Shown here one piece after another: positions 10,602-21,587 of a DNA stretch of 64,000 bases. Position 1 is the first letter of the stretch. Each line of letters starts with the position of its first letter. The translations under genes and the position numbers were made by a program. The notes under the pieces are model-generated. The model was given only the letters and a program-made list of their open reading frames with translations. It was not told the DNA's origin and did no database searches. This DNA is from Rheum nobile (Eukaryota > Streptophyta > Magnoliopsida > Caryophyllales > Polygonaceae): the NCBI GenBank assembly GCA_027886185.1, contig WOAB01000528.1, positions 4,476,001 to 4,540,000 on the forward strand, in the 5' to 3' direction.

Positions 10602-11402
10602 ACTGGCATCAAAGCCTTTGATCTTGTAAGTCGCTTGTCAAGTTTCATTTATTCACGAATTTTTTTTATCCCATCATCCTTGCTTCCGCCATCATCACTC
10701 AAAATTTTTTTCTCTCTCATACACATGCTACACCTTTCGGTTTCTACAAGAGAATCTCGTGGCCGATTAATTGCTTGATCCCTTGCGAAAATTGTGTGAT
10801 TTGTTTGCATAAAAGCTGCGTAATTAATTCAAAGATTTCCTTAATTGATCGCGTGAATCTCGCATTCATATCTTGCCATATTTGCTTGTGTTGACCGTCA
10901 TAAATCTGCATTAAAGTTTCTCTCTCCTATCGCGTAAATCTCGTGATTTCTTTCCTTAAGTTACTTAGCCGTTTATTTTTATTTTGTTTCATTTAATTCT
11001 TATCCGATCTTCAATTAAGACTAAGATCTCGGATTTGAATTTCAAATTCAAAAAAAAAAAGTCGCATAAAAAAAAAACACGACAATTCAAAAAAAAAAAG
11101 AGAAGTAAAGCCAAAATAAGGCAACCTTCTCCCCTCAACGGCTAGGCTCATCTTCTTCACCTCTCCACCGTCTAGTGTCACGCTCAGAAGTGTGTCTTGT
11201 GTGGCGCGTTGTTTACGCAAGAGGTTAAGACTTCTTTCTTTTGGTTTCGTTTGCTTTTGTGCTTGCTTATCACACTTGCTTTGCTTGCCTTTAGTCGCCC
11301 TCACGGAGAAAAGAACGCACCCTCCTACGTGAACACTTGCTACTTGTTGAATGCTTACTTATTCTTTGGTTTTATATTGTCTTTTGTGCATTTTTACTCG
11401 CG
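10602..11402 (+). other. Untranslated leader of the gypsy element
   Basis: About 800 bp between LTR and gag start with no long plus-strand ORF; it holds several A-runs (11050-11098) and repeated CGTGAATCTCG/CGTAAATCTCGTG words. It is typical in length for a gypsy leader. Confidence 0.5.
10603..10615 (+). other. Primer binding site, tRNA-iMet type
   Basis: One base after the LTR lies TGGCATCAAAGCC, close to the common plant site TGGTATCAGAGCC, with two mismatches. It would prime minus-strand DNA from the initiator Met tRNA. Confidence 0.6.
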
Positions 11403-12512
11403 ATGGATGGACATATTGTTATAGGTAGCCTCATGGCACCCACAGGTGGGAATGCCCAAGAAGATAGCAACAATCAACTCCCACAGCAACAGATCGCGCA
11501 ACATGAAGTGGTCCCACTCGCCAATCCTCCACACGATCCCATTCTAGATCTCTCGGAGGAACAACGTGAGATCCATGAACTTAGGCGCCAAGTTGCCGGA
11601 TTTCAAGCCAAGGAACGCGCTGCGCTGGCACAACCCACACCAACCTTGATGGTCCCAATGGACACTCTGGATGTGCCGCGTCAAACTGAAGTCGGGCCAA
11701 GTAAACAACGCGTTGACAAGGGCAAAGGAGTGATGCCCTCCACCTCCAACTTACAACCGCGGCTTCAAAGAATCCAATCGGTGATAGAAATCCGCCAAGG
11801 CTATGTGTCACATCGTGACCGCTATGCACCACAGGCAACACCAGTCGGCGATGAAACCGACTCCGACCGTGACGAGGTTTCCCATGGTGAGTACTCTAAA
11901 CCTTATGACATCAATGACAAGTACGAAGCCAGAGGCAACAGAGGACAACGCGAGATCGCCTCTACCCCGCTGGCCGGCAGAGCCAGACGAGAAGAATGCG
12001 ACACAGGCCGGCAAAGACGATCCAATCGAGCTCCAGATGTTGTGCCGCGTCAGCGTCGCCATGCCCCCACACCAGTTCCATTCAACGTGGAGGATCACCT
12101 AGGCCACCAAAGTGCGAAGACGCCCCACTATGGCTCGGATGGCTACTTCTCCCACACTCCTCTCTACCAAGACGAGTTCGAGGAGTTTGATGATGAAGAG
12201 ATAGAGGACTCAGGGATGATCAATCCAGGAAATTTCCATCCCCCACTCGGCGACCCTATGGAGTTACAAGACCATCCCGCCGATTGGATCCCTCCACCTA
12301 AGCTAACCCAAGGCGCAAACATGGCCAACGCGTCCTTCGATAGGCGCGATGAAATAGAGAGGAGGCATGACATGCCTTACGATGTTCGCCGCGACGCGCC
12401 CCACCAAGGACACCAGCGCCGCAGATGCGGCCAAGGGATGGAGCAACATGCCCCGTTTGGCAATGATCGCGGCAATGTTGGCGCACGAAGGCAACAACTA
12501 GGGCATGCCTAG
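11403..12512 (+). pseudogene. N-terminal gag segment of the gypsy element
   Basis: The likely start is ATG at 11403 (MDGHIVIGSLMAPTGGNAQE); the frame is open further upstream but is leader there. The product is hydrophilic, with a short predicted helix at EEQREIHELRRQVAGFQAKE and many Arg, Asp, His and Pro residues. The TAG at 12510-12512 is probably an old CAG, because the same frame continues with FPQAQGHQYAPLDIPAPRLH. A frameshift near 12600 is then needed to enter the retroviral gag core. Confidence 0.65.
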
Positions 12513-12589
12513 TTTCCACAGGCCCAAGGCCATCAATATGCTCCTTTGGACATTCCAGCGCCGCGTTTACACTTTAAGGCCTCAAGCCA

Positions 12590-14829
12590 ATGCTCCCAGG
12601 CTCAATCACCACGAAATTAAGGTAAAAGTTGAATTTTTTTTTGGTGAATACAACCCTGCAGTTTTCCTTGAATGGTTGCAGGCTACGGAGTATACCTTGA
12701 TCTATTGCCAAGTTCCTGAAGAGGACCACGTGGCCGCCGCCACAGTACACTTCCGTGGCGCCGCGAGGGTTTGGTGGCACCGATTTGTGGATGATCGAAT
12801 AAGGAGAAACTTGGTGCCTCTCACTGAATGACACCAACTCAAGTATGTGATGACACTCAAGTACGTGCCCTAAGATTACAAGAACCAAATGCGCATGGAC
12901 ATTGCCATGGCAAAACAAGGTTCGCAGACACCCCTTGAGTTCTTCTCGCAACTTGAGGATATGTACTACATGGCGTCCATTAGCGTGGCTCCATCCACGA
13001 TGAGGACGAAATTTTTGAGTGGTCTCAACACCAACATCTGAGACCAATTGGAGATCCTTCCAATCAAGGACCTGAACACGCTCACGCACACCGCGATGCA
13101 ACTCTACCAGCAAATCATGCGAAAGCGTCAAGGACCCTACCAACCCTATGGCCAACGAAGGTATGACTCGAACTGTGGTCAATTCCCTTCCACTAATGTG
13201 CGTGGTCCATCCCCAGGATCCACCGCGTCAAATCCCAACAGGCAAGGGAAGATCGCGACAACACCCAGCAATGTTCCTCGCGCGCCGCCACCAAAGGGTA
13301 CACCACCAAGTCAGGAACGCGCGCGTGACTTGGAATGTTACAAGTGTGGAGGCAGAGGGCATATCCAACGAAATTGCCCAAACAACAAGAAAGTCCTCTT
13401 CTCTACCATCTTCGCGGGGTATGAATCTTATGAGGAGGAGGACACACCAATTGAGACCATCGATGAAGGGTTCGAAGATGACGAGGAGGCTTACACCTGT
13501 GAAGCCACCGCGCTGCATGAAGGCACAGCTCTGAGCCTTGTCACGCGACGTCTCCTCACTGTCAAGGAAGCCACTCTTGGTGATCAACGCGAGAATCTGT
13601 TCCACACGCGTTGCTTGGTCAAGACCGCGTCCTTGAGCGTCATCATTGATGGAGGCAGCTGTTGCAACATCATTAACGAAAAGGTGGTCACTCATTTCAA
13701 CCTGCCAACCACTCCTCACCCACAACCATACGGCCTACAATGGATTTCATCGAGTTTTGGTAATACTGTAACTCGTCAATGTCTCATTTCATTTTCCATT
13801 GGTCAATATACATATTATGTCCTATGTGATGTCATTACCATGGACGACATACATCTTTTGTTGGGGCGCCCATGGCAATTTGACAGGCGCGTTCTTCACG
13901 ATGGCTATTTAAACACTTATGTGTTTACTTACCACGAGAAACGTGTCACGCTCTTACCTATGTCGCCTCATGAGATTTTACAGGACCAGGTTGAGCGTGA
14001 TAGACAGAAAGCAATTGAAGTGTCAAAGAACCAGACTCCCAGTAGCACGCGTTCTTCATCTGGGAACAAAGACGCTAGCACCGACAACGCGTCAAGTGAT
14101 CGAACGCGTCCCAAAGAAGGGTCAAAGCCCGCGCCAAAAAACACCACGCTGAAAGGCACCTGTGAGCACAGGCTGCTCCTGGCGCGGCCAAGCGACCTCA
14201 CTGCCCCCTTGAGTGGCAAGGCACCTTGTTTGCTCTTAGTGCCCACGCCTTGCACCCAGAAGGCCCCCATAATGGAAGCCTTGCCGAGCGCGATCTCTGA
14301 GCTGCTCGAAGAGTTCAATGACTTATTTCCAGAGGAGCTTCCCCAAGGCCTTCCACCTTTGCAAGGCATTGAGCACCAAAATGACTTGGTGCATGGTGCC
14401 TCCCTTCCCAATCGTGCTGCCTATCGCGCTGGCCCAGATGAAACAAAGGAGCTACAGCGCTAGGTCCAAGAACTTCTGGATCGCGGCTACGTGAGGGAAT
14501 CCCTAAGCCCTTGCGTGGTCCCAGTGATCCTGGTTCCAAAGAAAGATGGCTCGTGGCGCATGTATGTCGACTGCCGCGCCATCAATCAGATCACAATCAA
14601 GTACATGCACCCCATACCGCGCCTTGATGACATGCTCGATGAGTTGCATGGCGCGACACACTTCACCAAGATTGACTTGAGGAGCGAATATCACCAGATT
14701 CGCATGAATGAGGGTGATGAATGGAAGACCGCGTTCAAGACCAAATATGGCCTGTATGAATGGCTAGTCATGCCGTTTGGTCTCACCAACGCGCTGAGCA
14801 CCTTCATGCGGCTCATCGATCCACTATAA
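12590..14829 (+). pseudogene. Gypsy gag core, CCHC knuckle, protease and partial reverse transcriptase
   Basis: One frame runs through gag core (LEWLQATEYTLIYCQVPEED, then HFRGAARVWWHRF), zinc knuckle CYKCGGRGHIQRNC at about 13336-13377, protease (VIIDGGSCCNII, where the usual D-S/T-G has Gly at the second place) and RT up to FGLTNALSTFMRL. It is broken by TGA 12829, TAA 12871, TGA 13039 and TAG 14461. The last two look like CGA and CAG changed by C-to-T. RT contains VPKKDGSWRM and KIDLRSEYHQIR, but the sequence ends before the YVDD catalytic box. No active polyprotein is possible. Confidence 0.85.
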
Positions 14830-15532
14830 CAAATTGGCAGAGAAAAGATCGCGTCCAGAGAAGGCACGAGAAGAAGAAATCCAACCGCCCCTCAACTGCT
14901 ATTTCCGGCCCGGTTCGATTCCTTGGGGCAATTGTTGGGCCTCACTCTTAATGGACCTTCAAAGGAAGCATCCCAATGGATGGAGTGACCTTCCCGTTTG
15001 GAGCGACCAACTGATTAAACGACGAACGAGGATCACGACCACGACAAGATCGGAGAAGTTATTAAATCCCAGATTATGGAGGTTAATATATCCTTTCATG
15101 TAGCAGTTATAACCCATGTAATCAGTCATAAATAGCGCAAGATCATGGCCATCCGGTAATCAAAGCTGGCGAGCGAAGATTACGGAGGCCAAACGACTAA
15201 TTTAGCTAAATCTTTGGAAATTAAATGTGTATATAAAGGGATTTGAGATCGTAAAACACATGAATTTGACATAATACAGACGACTACTCTCCTACTTGCA
15301 TTCATCAGAATTCTCAAGCTCGAGTCCTTATTTTAGTGTTGAAGTGACTGACGACTAAATCCTGTGATTCGACCAATCTCTTATTCAGAGGAGATAAGCT
15401 TGTCTCTACATCTTTTTAATCTTACTTCGTCTAGATCTTTGTTTGATTTGGATCATTCAGATATAATCAAAATTGTTGTTGTCTAGTTGCCCTTCTTAAG
15501 GTGATTCAGGTCAGTTCGATATTTTCGCCACA
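14830..15532 (+). mobile_element. 3' end and LTR of a second Tat-type element
   Basis: About 100 bp of internal sequence ends in a purine-rich CCTTGGGGCAAT, a plausible polypurine tract, directly before TGTTGGGCC at 14933. The LTR (to about 15520-15532) shares a string of blocks with the minus-strand LTR at 8651-9153, including GGAGATAAG, TTGTCTAGTTG and TTCTTAAGG. The right border is uncertain (CCA at 15530 or CACA at 15532). It is joined to the broken gypsy RT, which belongs to another family. Confidence 0.6.
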
Positions 15533-18500
15533 AAATAGTATTTTCCATAGATTCAACTTCAGGTAGGCTGAACTAGGTAAATTGGTCGGTCTGGTGGTGT
15601 TCCATAAATTTTTCATTTGCTCTTCTTGATCATTGGTAGCCTGATTGTGCTCTGCATAGATGACACAATTGGATATTGTATTCTTTTCATGTTTCATATC
15701 CTGTAAACAAAATTTATATTCAAATTCAAATGTCATAATCAACAGAAAACAAACAAAAGAAAACAAAGGCCATAAAAGGGAAATAAGAAAGGCACAGAGG
15801 AGGAAAGGAAACCAAGAGAAAAACCTGGCAGAACCCAGAAAAACAAACCAGAAGAAGGTCCAATACCCAACGAAGCAAGCAGCCACACCTGCCTAAAGAC
15901 AACAACAAACAACAGAGAAAGGAAAACAAAAAAGATAGGAAAAAACAAACACAGAAAAATACCACCAAGGGACAAAAACCAGCACAAAAGATGGTGCAAA
16001 AGATTCATTTCAGTATTGCAGTGTTCAGTGTAGCATTGTTTAGTTTCTATAGTATAATAGTAATTAGTGAATAAAACAATGCAGAAAACAAAAGGAAGCA
16101 ACTGCATATACTTAAACCACTTACTTTCATTGATCAAATTCCAAGTAACATGTAGCCATACATAGGGCCAAGGAGGTATAAGGGAGCTTCTAGTTTTAGT
16201 ACCATAAGAGGCATTCAAGGTTATGTTGTTAAGCATGTACTCAGTGTACAAAAAGGGGATAGACTGAGACACCATTACATCAAGATTGTTCAGAAAGTAA
16301 AGACTAAAACCTTGAAAACCTATCTTAATCATAATTATTTCTTCAGTTTTTTGATACCCTTTAGATCAAAGGAGGCGGTATCTTCCTCCATAGCCATTTC
16401 CTTGCGTTTGCTCGACTCAGATATAGAAGTGAGCTGAGTTGGGGTAGTGGTAATCTCAACAATATCCAGATTGGGTGATATAGGGCAGTGATCAGCAATC
16501 ACTGCAGAAGCTTCAATGTTCACCAGAATAGGAGAAAGCTGAGAATGAGCAAGATCAACAATAGCCTCTTCCAGGAGATCATCATTTTCAAGAAGATCCT
16601 AGAGTTCCTCAGCATCCAGCTTAATGACATCATCATTGTCACGCATAGGAGTGGGTTCTAGAGGTGACACGAGGCACTCCTTCAAAGTTTCCTCATTGGG
16701 GAGCTGAAGACTGAAAGGGGGGTCAGACTATCAGGTAATTTTGGTAAGACATTTTCAGCAACAGTATGGGCAGCTTAAGTAGGGGCAGGCTCCTTAGCAA
16801 GAGGAGGAACATTGGTATAGGAGATAGTAAACCCAGTATTGCGGGCTTTTAGAGAAGTCGGTTGACCAGATTTTTTAAGTACAAGAGCGGTTTTCTTTTT
16901 GTTGTGAGAGACAGTACTCCAAGCCTTGGAGTTCTCATCATTCTCAGAGATAGCTTCTTCAGCCTTAGAGGAGACTCTAAGCTTTTGGAAATCAACTGAA
17001 TTGACTGAGGTTTCACATTGCGCAAAGGACAGTTATCAAACTTGTGCTCTAAGGCACCACAGTTACCACAGCCTTTCGGGCTTTCCTCAAACCACATATT
17101 GAAAGTCTAAGCAATCCCATCTTCATCAGGAATCACAATGGTCATATGCTTCACATTGGTAACATTGACTTTGATACAAATTCTAACATAGTTAACAGGT
17201 TGCCTTTTTTCTGTAAAAGGATCTAATTTAATGAGAGATCCAAGATTGTTCATTTCAACAATAGTCTTGATAACATCAAAACTAATATACTCCACATGCA
17301 ACTTAGGGATTCTGATCCACATATTGACAGTGGAAATAGGTTCAGAAAAAGGGTCGAAATTAGAGGCCCAAGGTTTAAGAAGAATAAGCTTCCCAAAAAC
17401 ATGATAGGAGCGCCCATCCCAAACCCTTTTTCTGGTCTATAGGGTTAGCAAATCTTAATTCAAACTAGAGATTAGGTTTATCCCGGATGTCAAAGAAACC
17501 TTTGATGAATTTCCAGTCATTTTTGAGCTTGGTTTAGGGTTTGGAAAAGTCAATGGGTTCCCCAATGACGTAGCCTAACAGAGATGACTCTTTCAGCTTC
17601 TGGATATTTTTTCGAACTCCCAAGAGCTTCGAGAGGTACAACTCCATGTCAATGGGAGGATTGGTCAAGGTTTAAATTTGGTCAGGGCTAGCAGAAGGTT
17701 CAGGAATGTTGCTGGCAACATTTTTGTTTTGGGAAGAGTTGCTCCCTATGGTAGCAGACTTGGTTTGAGAAGAAGAGTCAGGATTAGGGTTCAAATCAGA
17801 AATACCTTTGGGTGAAGGACCAGTAGCGGGGGTGCACATGGCTTCTTTTATTGATTTCTTTCCTTTCTCCATTAAAGCATAAAGGAGAAGAATTAAACAG
17901 CACAAAAACACTTTTGTGGAAACACCAATACTTACCGCCAAAGAATTTGTTACCAAAAAACATAGTGGAGTTTTGCTGTTGAGTGGATGAATATTTCAAG
18001 TGGGAAGTAGCAGATAAATAGATAAAAATCCAGCAAAGGAAGCCAAAGAGAAAGGAGAGGAAGAGATAGTACAGATCTAACCTGGATTTACGCAAGCAGA
18101 TCTAACTTACCAACCCGAATAGAGATATGGGACAGTATACCCCGCTCCGTGTGGCTTCCATCAGGGTCAACCCTCTGCTCTCAACAGCGGCTGACATGGA
18201 CGTCGAAGAGTACTTGAAGTCGTTATTCTTCGTACAGTAGACGGCGGCATAGTAACACCATCCATCATGCGAGACCCTAGATTTTCCAATGAGAAGGGCT
18301 TCACCAGCGACGAAATCTGGGAAAACATGGAGCAGATGGTAGTCAATAGAGGAGTGGAAGATCAAGAGTAGGTGGAGGATGGTCACAAGAAAGCGGGTAC
18401 AAAGGAGCAGGTGAGCGGTCAAAGTATTGGAGATGGCTCCGCAGAGAGAGAGTCAAATTTTCCGGGAGAGATTTGGGGAGAGAAGAGTGGTTTCCAGAAC

Positions 18501-18620
18501 CAGAGAAATGCACTTGAGTGCATGGTTAAACCGGCGGAGATCAATGAGATCGGAGGGAAGATCAACAAGGTTCAAGTTCGACGGCGCTTGCAAAACTAGG
18601 GTTTAGGGTTCAAGAGAAAA
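15533..18620 (-). mobile_element. 5' part of LINE, copy B (ORF1 plus T-rich spacer)
   Basis: Minus-strand copy related to copy A at 1-2240: leader (about 18620-17873), ORF1 (17872-16335), then a spacer very rich in T on the coding strand (16334-15533) that in these LINEs separates ORF1 from ORF2. The frame at 16332-15739 is open for 197 codons but is strongly hydrophobic and T-driven, so I do not call it a gene. ORF2 is absent: the Tat LTR end abuts at 15533. Confidence 0.7.
16335..17872 (-). pseudogene. LINE ORF1, DUF4283 and zinc-knuckle protein, copy B (degenerate)
   Basis: Start at the Met of MEKGKKSIKEAMC. DUF4283-like pieces (WIRIPKLHVEYISFDVIKTI at about 17320-17260) and the knuckle CGNCGALEHKFDNC (about 17075-17034) align with copy A. 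The acidic C-terminal part runs in another frame (PLEPTPMRDNDDVIKLDAEE, then a TAG near 16600, then NDDLLEEAIVDLAHSQLSPI) and ends with a basic KGIKKLKK and stop at 16335. Several frameshifts and stops make it non-functional. Its C-run at 16717-16722 corresponds to the frameshift site of copy A. Confidence 0.75.
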
Positions 18621-18996
18621 TGGATCGTTTTCTTTTGGCATAGTCATTTTCACACAAATTGGAGAACAAGGTTTTTTGTAAGGTGAAATTAATTATTCAG
18701 TTTGTGGGCTCACGTATGTGGATGCTTGTGTATAGCATTTTGTTTTTGGTACACACAAGTATTTTGTTTTTTGGTGATTAGTATTTAAAGTTTTTTAACA
18801 CAACATTTGCCTTTCATTGGAAATAAGTGGATTGTAAATACGTGATAAAGTCTAGTGTGCTGATAGATGGAGAACATGTCAGTCCGTGCGCAAGTCGCAT
18901 ATAAAATCCAACGCATAAGACTTATAGGGGTTTAATTTTTAAACCAGTTGATAATAGGAGAAGTAGTGCACAAAGCTTATATACTTGCTAGTGGTA

Positions 18997-19277
18997 TTCC
19001 CTCTGTTCGATAATAAGTGTCGTTTTAGTCATTTATTTTTGTTAAGAAATATTTGTCATTTTAGGATTTTAGGTAATGATTTATTGATAAATTACGAGGT
19101 GTGTTATTGTAAATTACAATATTATTATATGTAAATTCTCTTTATTTATTGATTAGAAATGAAGCGAATTATTATTACTATATTTAAGGGGGGAAATGTA
19201 GTATTTTAGCCTAAAAAATATATTTCTTAATAGTTGTTTCATAAACTAAAATAACAAATATTATTAATCAGATGAAG
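18997..19277. mobile_element. Degenerate Stowaway-like MITE
   Basis: Left end TTCCCTCTGTTCGATAATAA and the reverse complement of the right end CTTCATCTGATTAATAATA form imperfect inverted repeats, flanked by TA at both sides. The interior is AT-rich and non-coding. Stowaway MITEs are short Tc1/mariner derivatives with TA duplications. Confidence 0.5.
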
Positions 19278-19616
19278 TATTGTTTAATCCAAACTTTTCA
19301 ATGTAGTATAAGTTTATTCTCCACAATTCATGAGTTGAACCCATTGAAAAAGGTTTTGGTTTATATTGGTTACTTATATAAACATGATTATTTTGGACCG
19401 ATAGACGGATCCGGATTGCAAAATTTTTGCTCCAGTGTTACCTGGTGGGTTAGGGTTTGTTTGGATTCCTAAAAAATACATTAAATTACATTATTTTACA
19501 TTAAATGACTCATTTAATACAATTTACTGGAAAACAATACAAGTTAATGTATTTTCTTTTGAATTCCCTTAATCTCTAGTAAGTAGTACATACAGATTCG
19601 AAATTTACCTATTGTG

Positions 19617-19859
19617 CCACTTCGGTGGTGGCTTGGTGGTAAGGGCACGGATGGGGTAAGGGCAGGTCCCGGGTTCGATCCCTGCCTGCCCCCCTTTCCT
19701 CTGGGTGAAATCCCCAGAGGTTTACTGTGTCCCTTGCCGCTGGATCGAGCCGGTCGGCACAAGCCGATTTACCTGGGTCGTGGCGCTTGTCGGCTGGGTC
19801 ACGATTCTGGGAATTTACCACCCCGCAAGCGGTGGGTTCCCTCGTCATCAAAAAAAAAA
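19617..19859 (+). mobile_element. tRNA-derived SINE with target-site duplication
   Basis: A 243-bp unit with a tRNA-like head: A-box-like TGGCTTGGTGG at 19629-19639 and B box GGTTCGATCCC at 19672-19682, 33 bp apart as in pol III promoters. A GC-rich tRNA-unrelated body follows and it ends in CATC plus an A-run. TATTGTG occurs on both sides (19610-19616 and 19860-19866) and is read as the target duplication. The element moves using a LINE polymerase; its end (TCATCAAAA) resembles the LINE-derived tail at 42130. Confidence 0.8.
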
Positions 19860-20076
19860 TATTGTGATTTGGAATCTGTAAAATAAATTACAAAATGGAT
19901 TGGCACTTTTTTTCATTGAATGAGAGGCGGCACTCTCCGCACTTTATTAATTAAAAGACGCTAAAGGAATAAGACGGGGAATAGTCAATCCCCTTACATC
20001 CTCAACAAGAAAGGAAACTAAAATTGAAGGCGGTTCAGACAAAACATGTAAACCTAAAGGGAAAGAAAAGGCCTAA

Positions 20077-21330
20077 AAGCAACTTTAATGGTAGTCCCTT
20101 AGAGGGGCTTTTAGAACATTAATATTAAAATATTTGAATTCAGCTAAAAGACCTAACATGGATCTCGAATTTGGGCTCAAAATCGGGACTGTTCCATACA
20201 TATAAAAATAGAGGCATGTTTGGTTTGCAATTTTTTTTTTGCCTCCGCGTTAGCCAAAAACGACGTCGTTTTGTCTCCAAACCAAACACGGCGCAATGCT
20301 TTTCCTGGCATGCACAGTGCCATGTGGCGCTGTATGATTGGCGCGCGCTAGCGCGCCTGATGCGCGCCACATGGCATGCAACGGACGGCCAAGATTTATT
20401 TCTGGCCGTCCGTTATTTTTTTTAGAAATTGTTTTATATAAAAATTGGTTGGTTAAAAAAAAATTACCATAATTCTAATTACATTTTTCTCTATCCATAG
20501 ACATCCATTTTGGATATATTTGGTAGATTTTAATATTTTTTGTATTATAGGTATCATTAAGTGAAATAAAATCATTTTATTATTATTATTGGTGGTTTAA
20601 AATAAAATAAATACCAATTTAATTTCTTTATATGAAAATTATATTGTAAATAAATTTTTGAAATTTAATGTATTTTTTTACAAATTTTAATATAATTAAG
20701 TCCAAATAAACCATATTCTGTGTCCTTCCTGACTTGCAAAGCCGCGATCGCGGTTCTCTTAGCCGCGCACGCGGCTTACTCTTCCTTGGCCGCGCCTGCT
20801 GCTTCTTGGCCGCGGTCGCGGCTTACTCTTCCTTGTCAAGCCGCGGTCGAGTAGTTGCAAAGCCGCGATCGCGGTTCTCCTAGCCGCGCCAGCGACTTAC
20901 TCTTCCTTGGCCACGCCTGCTACTTCTTGGTCGCGATCGCGGCTTATCCTTTTCTACTTCATAACGCTCTGTTTTTTGGGCTTTTGGAGGGTCAACGATG
21001 TCCGTTTTGGACGAATTTTATATGTACGGACTCGTATTGAAATTCTCTACATGATTATGGGGAAAGAGTGCAATTTTTTTAATGTATGATTTTTTCCAAT
21101 TTTTTTTACATTGATATATAATAAGGAGTATAATTATAATTTAATATAATAAAGGGTATATTGGTAATTTAATATAAATAAAAAAATATAAATATAATTT
21201 AAACTAAACCTAAAAGACCCATCTAAAAGACCCCAATAAAAATCCTCAATACACCATAAGTCTTTTAGCAAATAATTTTCTCAAAAAAACTCTATAAGAC
21301 CTATTCTATGGGACTCCATTAAAGTTGCTC
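20077..21330. mobile_element. PIF/Harbinger-like non-autonomous DNA transposon
   Basis: Left end AAGCAACTTTAATGG and the reverse complement of the right end GAGCAACTTTAATGG are inverted repeats matching at 14 of 15 positions, followed by AGTCCC in both. TAA flanks both sides (20074-20076 and 21331-21333), the 3-bp duplication expected for PIF/Harbinger. There is no transposase. Inside are GC-rich palindromic blocks (20270-20420 and 20737-20950) in an otherwise AT-rich body, and a hairpin of 12-bp arms (20380-20391 and 20403-20414). Confidence 0.75.
20737..20950. repeat. GC-rich tandem block with GCGATCGC palindromes
   Basis: A 121-bp unit starting GCAAAGCCGCGATCGCGG repeats once (second copy from about 20858, shortened). 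GCGATCGC occurs at 20744-20751, 20865-20872 and 20933-20940, and related GCCGCG/CGCGGC words fill the rest, separated by TTACTCTTCCTTGGC spacers. The block lies in the Harbinger-like element. Confidence 0.75.
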
Positions 21331-21587
21331 TAAGAAATAAGACTATCAGCTATACGATTAATCACGCAGTAAATGTGTCGAAATTGGAGGATCAAGCATT
21401 GGCACTGAGACACCAGACCGAAAAATGGATGAACTCTATCCATAAGCTTGGCACTTAATTACATTACACGTATTTGCGTATGATAGGCCCAAGCTCTTTG
21501 ACCTATTTCATTATCAAATTGGCATTTAATTCAGTCAACGTATCTTCAATTACAAAAATGACCCCCTAAATCCCTAATACCAGCCAA

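Larger units (their letters stand above)
10042..14829 (+). mobile_element. Truncated Ty3/gypsy (chromovirus-like) retrotransposon
   Basis: The order is 5' LTR, primer binding site, an 800-bp leader, gag with CCHC knuckle, protease, and the first part of RT. The RT-entry sequence (ELPQGLPPLQGIEH, then VRESLSPCVVPVILVPKKDG and MPFGLTNA) is typical of chromoviruses of the Reina/Tekay side. The element ends at about 14829, before the YVDD box, and is joined to the end of a Tat-type element. RNase H, integrase, chromodomain and 3' LTR are missing. Confidence 0.8.
19907..21450 (-). pseudogene. LINE tail with RNase H remnant, split by a DNA transposon
   Basis: The T-run at 19906-19912 followed by CATTGAATGAG is the A-tail of a minus-strand LINE, and the part right of the insertion reads FRHIYCVINRIADSLIS, the last helix of a LINE RNase H (usual R-x-A-N-x-x-A-D). 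TTGGCAC occurs just left of the T-run (19899-19905) and again at about 21449-21455, a possible target duplication. The 1254-bp element at 20077-21330 interrupts it. Confidence 0.5.

Noticed and set aside
11808..12098. Minus-strand ORFs opposite gypsy gag
   Set aside because: Several short frames on the gag complement result from GC-rich codon bias; no domain or splice pattern.
15739..16332. 197-codon hydrophobic ORF in LINE copy B
   Set aside because: Low-complexity T-rich spacer between LINE ORFs; Phe/Leu-rich by composition only.
19617..19690. A tRNA gene
   Set aside because: A and B boxes are present but no cloverleaf closes, and the unit has a body, A-tail and flanking duplication, so it is a SINE.
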